Origin: Collybiopsis luxurians FD-317 M1
Taxonomy: Eukaryota; Basidiomycota; Agaricomycetes; Agaricales; Omphalotaceae
NCBI GenBank assembly: GCA_000827265.1
Contig: KN834965.1
Span: 1 to 12,996 of the forward strand
Direction of reading: 5' to 3'
Length of the DNA stretch: 12,996 nucleotides
Position numbers and translations under genes: made by a program. Of the stretch, positions 8,950 through 12,996 are shown piece by piece. The notes beneath the pieces are model-generated. The model saw only the letters and a program-made list of their open reading frames with translations. It was not told the DNA's origin and ran no database searches. Position 1 is the first letter of the stretch; the number at the start of each line of letters is the position of its first letter.

Positions 8950-10190
8950 AATGACTCAATGCAGCATTGCTTTTGAATGAGGATTTGTTATTAGAACAGA
9001 TTTGAAAGGTGGAACAAGAGGAATTCATGCAAGACACAATAAAGCAGATTTGAGAAGGAAGGATTAACAATGTGGTATTTGAAAATGGGTTACTTAAATG
9101 ACAAGGTCAGATATATGTCCATAACAACACAGACCTTTGACGAGACATACTATCTGCCTATCACAATCATGCACTTAGAGGACATCCGGGCAAGAAGAAA
9201 ACAAAAAAGATACTCAATCAGTTGTTCTTTTGGAAAGGAAGCAGCAAGGACATACATCACTATGTACAAAGCTGCCATACTTGTATAAGATCCAAGGCTA
9301 GAAGAACTCTCTGATATGGGAATCTGAAACCTCTACCCATTGGGCAAAGACCCTGGAGTTCAATTTCAATGGACCATATAGTACAACTCCTGAAAGCAGG
9401 AAAGGAACAATTTGATGCAATCCTAGTAGTAGATCGGCTAACAAAACAAGCCATCTATATTCCCTGTCACATGACAGACACTGCAAAAGAATTTGCAAGA
9501 CTATTCCTTGAAAATGTATTCTCAAAACATGGGCTACCGGTGGATATCATCTTGGATCGAGGAAGCTTGTTCATCTCCCAGTTTTGGAAGGAATTGTGTA
9601 AGATACTTGGTATTGAGTCTCGTCTCTTGATGGCATATCACCCTCAAATGGATGGGCAGACAGAGAGAACTAATCAAAGCCTCAAAGGATACCTAAGAAT
9701 CTATACATCTTATGACCAAGACAACTGGGATGCCTTATTACCTATTGCAGAATTCATATACAACAACACGCCCCATTCAACTACAGGATTAACACCCTTC
9801 TTTGTGAATAAAGGTTACCATCTGAAACTTTCAATCAACCTTTCAAAGGTGAACAACTCAGAAGCAAACCAGTATGCTACTGAGTTAAAAGAAATACACA
9901 AATATTTAAAACAATGCATATACAAAGCAAATGAGGCAGCAGCAAATCAGTTCAATCACCACCGTGCCGGAAATCCTGATTGGAAAAAGGGCAACCAAGT
10001 CTGGTTGGACATGGGTAACATCCAAACAAGAAGGCCTACCAAAAAATTGGATCACAAGTGGGCAGGACCCTATACGATACTTGATAAAATAGGATCTCAT
10101 GCCTATCGACTTGAGTTACCAGGGGACCTACAACAAATCCATAATGTATTCCATGTCGATAGACTAAAACCCCATCATCCGGATCCTTTC
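8950..10190 (+). pseudogene. Integrase with HHCC zinc finger, DDE core and GPY/F module
   Basis: Inserts the cDNA into the genome. The zinc-binding part has His at 9162 and 9183 (YHNHALRGHPG) and Cys at 9273 and 9282 (CHTC). The catalytic triad appears as Asp 9372 (SMDHI), Asp 9555 (LDRGSLF) and Glu 9663 (GQTERTNQ), with 35 residues between the last two, the classic D-35-E spacing. The GPY/F module follows (KWAGPYTILDKIG, then HNVFHVDRLKP). The triad is intact. CpG-type substitutions are nearby: Leu before Asp (TTG, 9552), Met for Thr in HPQMDGQ (ATG, 9648), Leu for Pro (CTG, 9390). TGA codons at 8952, 9003, 9051, 9099, 9138 and 9312 crowd the N-terminal part. Confidence 0.93.
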
Positions 10191-10238
10191 CAGTGAGTCA
10201 TATTGCCACCTCCACCAATCTTCATTAAAGGAGAACTG

Positions 10239-10412
10239 GAATATGAAGTCAAGTCGATAAAAGACAGTTGTCCAACAGGAGAAACGGACAGAGGAATCCA
10301 GTACTTGATCAAATGGAAAGGGTATAACAAGGAGTCCTGGATTCCCTGGAAAGGTATGGTAGGAAGTATTGATTTGATTCATGAGTGGGAGAAAGCACAT
10401 CCAAGGAAATGA
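10239..10412 (+). pseudogene. C-terminal chromodomain
   Basis: The segment EYEVKSIKDS, then YLIKWKGYNKESWIPW, then IDLIHEWEKAHP has the chromodomain fold order: strand with Tyr, strand with WKGY, Trp region, and C-terminal helix. In chromoviruses this domain binds modified histone tails (often H3K9 methyl) and biases integration to heterochromatin. Candidate cage aromatics are Tyr (10242), the Trp of IKWKGY and the Trp of ESW. In-frame TGA codons stand just before it (10194) and just after it (10410). The frame continues about 32 codons, Lys/Leu/Glu-rich, to TAA at 10506. Confidence 0.88.
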
Positions 10413-10508
10413 AAGTTACCTCTCAAGCTCCTCAAAGAACTTGAAAGCCTAGCCCTGTGAGATGAGGAGGAAAGGGAGGTGAGACAAGCAGCTGAAGCTG
10501 TCATTTAA

Positions 10509-10714
10509 TTGGGAGAAACGACTCTCAAAATTGAAGCCTCAACCTTAAAGGGGGGGTAAAAGCAATACTTCAAGTTTTCATTTCCAATTTCTCAACACAT
10601 TTCTCTCTATTATTATCAAAAATCATAACAAATTTATAATTCCATTTCAGGGAAATAAAGCATACAGTGGGCATAGATTGGGATATACAGGTACAGAAGG
10701 CTGGAACAGAAGGA
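10509..10714. other. Non-coding spacer after pol, with polypurine G-tract
   Basis: There is no coding frame of note. It begins right after the pol TAA. A purine run AAAGGGGGGG sits at about 10549-10558, followed by AT-rich sequence with poly-T and poly-A short runs. The G-tract resembles a polypurine tract, the RNase H-resistant primer for plus-strand DNA. However, it is not followed by a TG-starting LTR; the 3' LTR homology begins about 960 bp later. It may be an internal (central) tract or a relic of an older end. Confidence 0.45.
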
Positions 10715-11487
10715 CTAATCAAAGGACGACTCAATTAATTTGTCATGTTCAGCTTGAACGTGGAAAGGGATTCCAAATACTTCCTCCAATTCCTGGGCAT
10801 ATAAATCCTCAACACGCTTGATCTCCATCTGTTCCCATATATCCTGCAGGGTCAGAGCCATATGGAGGCTGGGATCTGCCAATTCATCTTCATTCTTTTT
10901 GACCAACAAATAGGTCAAAGGATCCTCCCCAGTGCGAACAAAGTAGGCATTAGGGTGACCAGATGAAAAGAGCACCACAGGAGATGTATTGGATCTCCAA
11001 TATTCAAGATATGACAAAGCTCCTCATAAACGCCGTGAAATCGAGATAATTCAACTCCACACCCCTGGGCCAAAGCTTCAGCAGCAAGTTGGAGGTTGTG
11101 GGACTCAACGAGAGAGTCTCACAACTCCTTAATAACCTGATCTTGCTCCTTAATGGTCACTTCAGCAGTTTCATGAAGATATCTGGCTTCCTGGGCATCT
11201 CACTAGGAAAGATCAGTGAGCCATGGAAACCCTATGACAAGTCAAAAAAGACATACAGATGACTTGAGCATCTTATCTTCAAATTCCTGTGCAGTTCAAC
11301 TCAAGAGTTCTCGCAACTTGTGGATCTCATCAGATTGACCCTTGACAACCCTCTGCAGTTGCCCAAACTCACAACAAGCTTGGTTCACAAGGACATCCTG
11401 ATCAGACACAACTTGAGAAATACTCTCAGCAGCATCAGTGAGATGATCTAGGAACGAAGCAGAGTCAAAAGGAGAAGGGGAAGCCAT
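10715..11487 (-). pseudogene. Antisense ORF in the 3' internal region, decayed, unknown function
   Basis: Reading the minus strand from ATG at 11487-11485 (MASPSPFDSASFLDHL...) gives about 63 clean codons to TGA at 11298-11296. The same frame then continues through further TGA codons and one TAG to about 11030. A one-base shift leads into another 90-codon stretch ending at TAG 10717-10715. The product would be about 257 residues. The N-terminal two thirds are helix-prone and rich in Glu, Gln, Leu, Asp and Lys, as in coiled coils. The rest contains SPVVLFSSGHPNAYF, then LYAQELEEVFGIPF. Four of five internal stops are TGA, the same decay mark as gag and pol, which argues that this was once coding. 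I do not recognise the family. It could be an element accessory gene or captured host sequence; an accidental open frame is possible. Confidence 0.5.
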
Positions 11488-11519
11488 AACAAGGGAGGAT
11501 CTCAAAATGAGGATAGAGA

Positions 11520-12139
11520 AATCAATTCGGCTCTCCAAATTCGACATGCATTTTGCGAGGCAAACTAACCAGTTGCTCATTCCAACTTCTATTCATGAGA
11601 CCACATGTCTTCCCACAGAGTATAAAAGCCTTGTACCTATATCTCTCACAATAATGCTGCTATTACCTGAACTATCTTGATCTGTGTTGTTTCTGTTCTC
11701 TTGTTCACTAGTCTATAATATTATTCTGCTTAACACTGAGTCGAGCAAACCCCATTGACACCGAGTCACTGGCATATCCACTTCTCACTTGTCGAGCTGA
11801 TTGACAAGACTATTCGATTGCTGTAGCCTTTTGAATATTCTGTCTTGTAGGGTAAATGGACACCGAGTCACAAACCTTCTGAGTCAACCCTCGTTAATAC
11901 CGTCTTAACGAGTTCTCTCAATATACAATCTCTAGTCACACCAAGCTACTAGATCTGTTATTCAACACTCAAGGATCATTCCTCTATATCAAATACTCAA
12001 ACTGTACAGGACTCGATCACTTGTCGTATGTAGCAACTCCCCATTGTGTGCTCTGTCTCAGCTGTGGTATAATAAATTACTTTCTATTCACTGAACCTGC
12101 TACAAGCTTCTAACAACAAAGGGAGTAAAGGTCCTAACA
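11520..12139 (+). repeat. 3' LTR, lacking the first 74 nt of U3
   Basis: It aligns gap-free to 1161-1780 at a constant offset of 10,359. It begins abruptly at AATCAATTCGG; the preceding sequence is not related to 1087-1160. It ends CCTAACA, followed by ATACC. It carries TATAAAA at 11621 and AATAAA at 12071-12076. The missing LTR start and the missing adjoining polypurine tract suggest a deletion or replacement across the internal/LTR junction after insertion. Confidence 0.9.
12071..12076 (+). terminator. Candidate poly(A) signal in the 3' LTR
   Basis: AATAAA occurs here. The matching place in the 5' LTR (1712-1717) reads AAGAAA, a G/T difference. Its position about 65 nt before the LTR end would put R/U5 cleavage close to that end. 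Fungal signals are loose, so the call is tentative. Confidence 0.35.
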
Positions 12140-12144
12140 ATACC
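12140..12144. repeat. Target-site duplication, right copy (ATACC)
   Basis: Identical to 1082-1086 and directly adjacent to the terminal ACA of the 3' LTR. Both copies being intact shows that the two LTRs belong to one insertion and have not been swapped by recombination between elements. Confidence 0.85.
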
Positions 12145-12996
12145 TTTTTACAGAAAAGTGAGTGGTCTCTGATCTTCTTGTGCCTCTTTGATGGAATCAA
12201 ATAGTACCCATCGACTCTGTCCTCCATTGTATTGCTGCAGAGAAGACAGGTTCTTTTCCTCTTCTCTTCTTCAATCCCTTCTTCCCCTGTCACACAATGG
12301 TCACAACTGTATAAGGAGAAACTACATCATATTTGGCCCAATCAGGGAAGAAATACATCACAACATGACAACAACTTCCCAACAAGGACAACTCCTTCAC
12401 TTCATTCTGTCCTCATAACTAACACTCCCCTTCTCCTACTCTTTTCAATGTAACCAATACACAGCCATAGGTCAATGGGTATTCTTTAATGTAGGTAATT
12501 TCATACAATGAATAAGTATTCATTTAGAAGCTGAGCTTGACCTTTTTCCTGTAGTATTATAACTTGCAAACCAGCACCATAGCACTGTCTGTACAAACAC
12601 CCCTACTTCTCCACTAAGTACATGGTCCAGGCAGCAGAATCACACAGCACAAAACTGAGAATCATGTTTACATCAAGTGATGTACATTACTGGGTGGCAG
12701 TTGATGGCAAGAACAAGAAGTCTGTGGGCCAACCTGATATGATCTAGGGGCTGTGGAGTAGGGAGTATTTTGATAAAGTCTGAGTCATTTATCATTGAGC
12801 TTCCTTTATGGTGTTAATCTGTCTGTCGCCCTATGAATTTCATTACTTTGATTAACAGATATTTTCTGTTACTGAAAATGGAAAGGAAAGGGTTTAGCAC
12901 AAACAGTTCATCAATGTGGAAACTCTCCATATATATACATTGCATGTACACTCAGTTTTACACACAAGATGTTGCTCAGGACTTAGTTGTAATGCT
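12145..12996. other. Right host flank, no gene recognised
   Basis: Host sequence with pyrimidine-rich stretches (12245-12300, 12420-12450). Frames are short. One minus-strand frame (about 12293 to the LTR edge) encodes a Lys/Arg/Glu-rich peptide with a Cys-x2-Cys, but it runs into the LTR and shows no domain. Nothing in 12450-12996 looks coding, and no RNA gene is apparent. Confidence 0.5.

Larger units (their letters stand above)
6261..10508 (+). pseudogene. pol: Pol polyprotein (PR-RT-RH-IN-chromodomain), decayed
   Basis: A single frame of 1,416 codons, entered by -1 frameshift, runs without any indel to its first non-TGA stop, TAA at 10506-10508. Seventeen internal TGA codons (6756, 7203, 7311, 7416, 7518, 8127, 8478, 8817, 8952, 9003, 9051, 9099, 9138, 9312, 10194, 10410, 10458) and no internal TAA or TAG were found. 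At several of these an Arg is expected by family resemblance, for example before HFDPELP (8478) and before YGNLKPLPI (9312). That is the mark of CGA to TGA at methylated CpG. Domains in order are listed separately. A charged linker of about 250 residues (6760-7520) between PR and RT has no recognisable domain. Confidence 0.93.
1087..12139 (+). mobile_element. Ty3/gypsy chromovirus LTR retrotransposon, degenerate (about 11.05 kb)
   Basis: The order is LTR, primer-binding site, gag, protease, reverse transcriptase, RNase H, integrase, chromodomain, LTR, flanked by ATACC duplications. The PR-RT-RH-IN order defines Ty3/gypsy, and the chromodomain defines chromoviruses. The self-complementary primer site matches the Tf1/sushi group. 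At 11 kb it is long for the group (often 5-7 kb). The extra length is a roughly 3-kb gag extension and a roughly 1-kb 3' segment. It cannot be autonomous: the frames carry many TGA codons, gag has indels, and some catalytic residues are replaced. I know of no family name for it. Confidence 0.95.

Noticed and set aside
6261..10508. TGA read as an amino acid (recoded Arg or Trp) instead of a stop
   Set aside because: Non-coding LTRs of the same element show the same CpG loss, and catalytic residues are also damaged by it, so mutation explains the TGAs without recoding.
11467..11483. 17-nt purine run as the true polypurine tract
   Set aside because: It is 36 nt short of the LTR homology, is not followed by TG, and encodes part of the antisense ORF start.
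11484..11490. TGTTATG on the minus strand, matching the first 7 nt of the LTR, as an inverted LTR start
   Set aside because: Similarity stops after seven bases, and a 7-mer match in about 1 kb on two strands is not improbable.
1087..12139. Repeat-induced point mutation (RIP) as the cause of decay
   Set aside because: RIP mainly turns CA into TA and would create TAA and TAG from CAA and CAG. Those codons are abundant and unmutated here, and the changes are at CpG.
12084..12293. Minus-strand ORF with Cys-x2-Cys as a host gene cut by the insertion
   Set aside because: Half of it is LTR sequence. Joining it through ATACC to the left flank hits a stop within a few codons, and no domain is visible.

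Overview
The window is fungal nuclear DNA, most likely from a basidiomycete (Agaricomycotina). About 85% of it is one LTR retrotransposon of the Ty3/gypsy superfamily, chromovirus branch, Tf1/sushi-like. The fungal placement rests on the gag style (Gly/Pro-rich and collagen-like segment just before the capsid, then a CCHC knuckle), a C-terminal chromodomain, and a self-priming primer-binding site. The lineage is inference from family resemblance, not from a search. No confident host gene is visible.

Layout. 1-1081 is left host flank (AT-rich palindromic stretch, then a C/G-rich CTCAGG-like low-complexity stretch). 1082-1086 is target-site duplication ATACC. 1087-1780 is the 5' LTR (TGTTA...TAACA). 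1782-1793 is the primer-binding site. 1809-6288 is a very long, broken gag: about 1,040 codons of unrecognised sequence, a Gly-rich and collagen-like part, then capsid and zinc knuckle. 6255-6318 is a textbook -1 frameshift signal (GGGAAAA, 7-nt spacer, H-type pseudoknot). 6261-10508 is pol: protease, reverse transcriptase, RNase H, integrase, chromodomain. 10509-11519 is a roughly 1-kb 3' internal segment holding an antisense coiled-coil-like ORF remnant. 11520-12139 is a 3' LTR lacking its first 74 nt. 12140-12144 is the second ATACC, and 12145-12996 is right host flank.

The copy is dead, and the way it died is informative. In the 1,416-codon pol frame I count 17 internal stops, and all are TGA. 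The clean parts of the long gag frame also contain only TGA. Several substitutions at conserved sites (protease D-S-G to D-L-G, RT motif A Asp to Asn, others) are likewise explained by CpG to TpG or CpA. Comparing the two LTRs by hand, 22 of 31 differing sites are CpG-type, and at 7 of them one LTR has TG where the other has CA, meaning the same CpG was hit on opposite strands. This points to cytosine methylation and deamination of a silenced element, not to RIP and not to a recoded TGA.

How the parts would have worked: transcription from the LTR TATA box starts near 1294. The RNA 5' end folds back onto the primer-binding site to prime cDNA. Gag is made from the zero frame and Gag-Pol by -1 slippage at 6255-6261. 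Integrase plus chromodomain would direct insertion. The huge gag N-terminal extension and the antisense 3' ORF are the parts that standard element anatomy does not explain.
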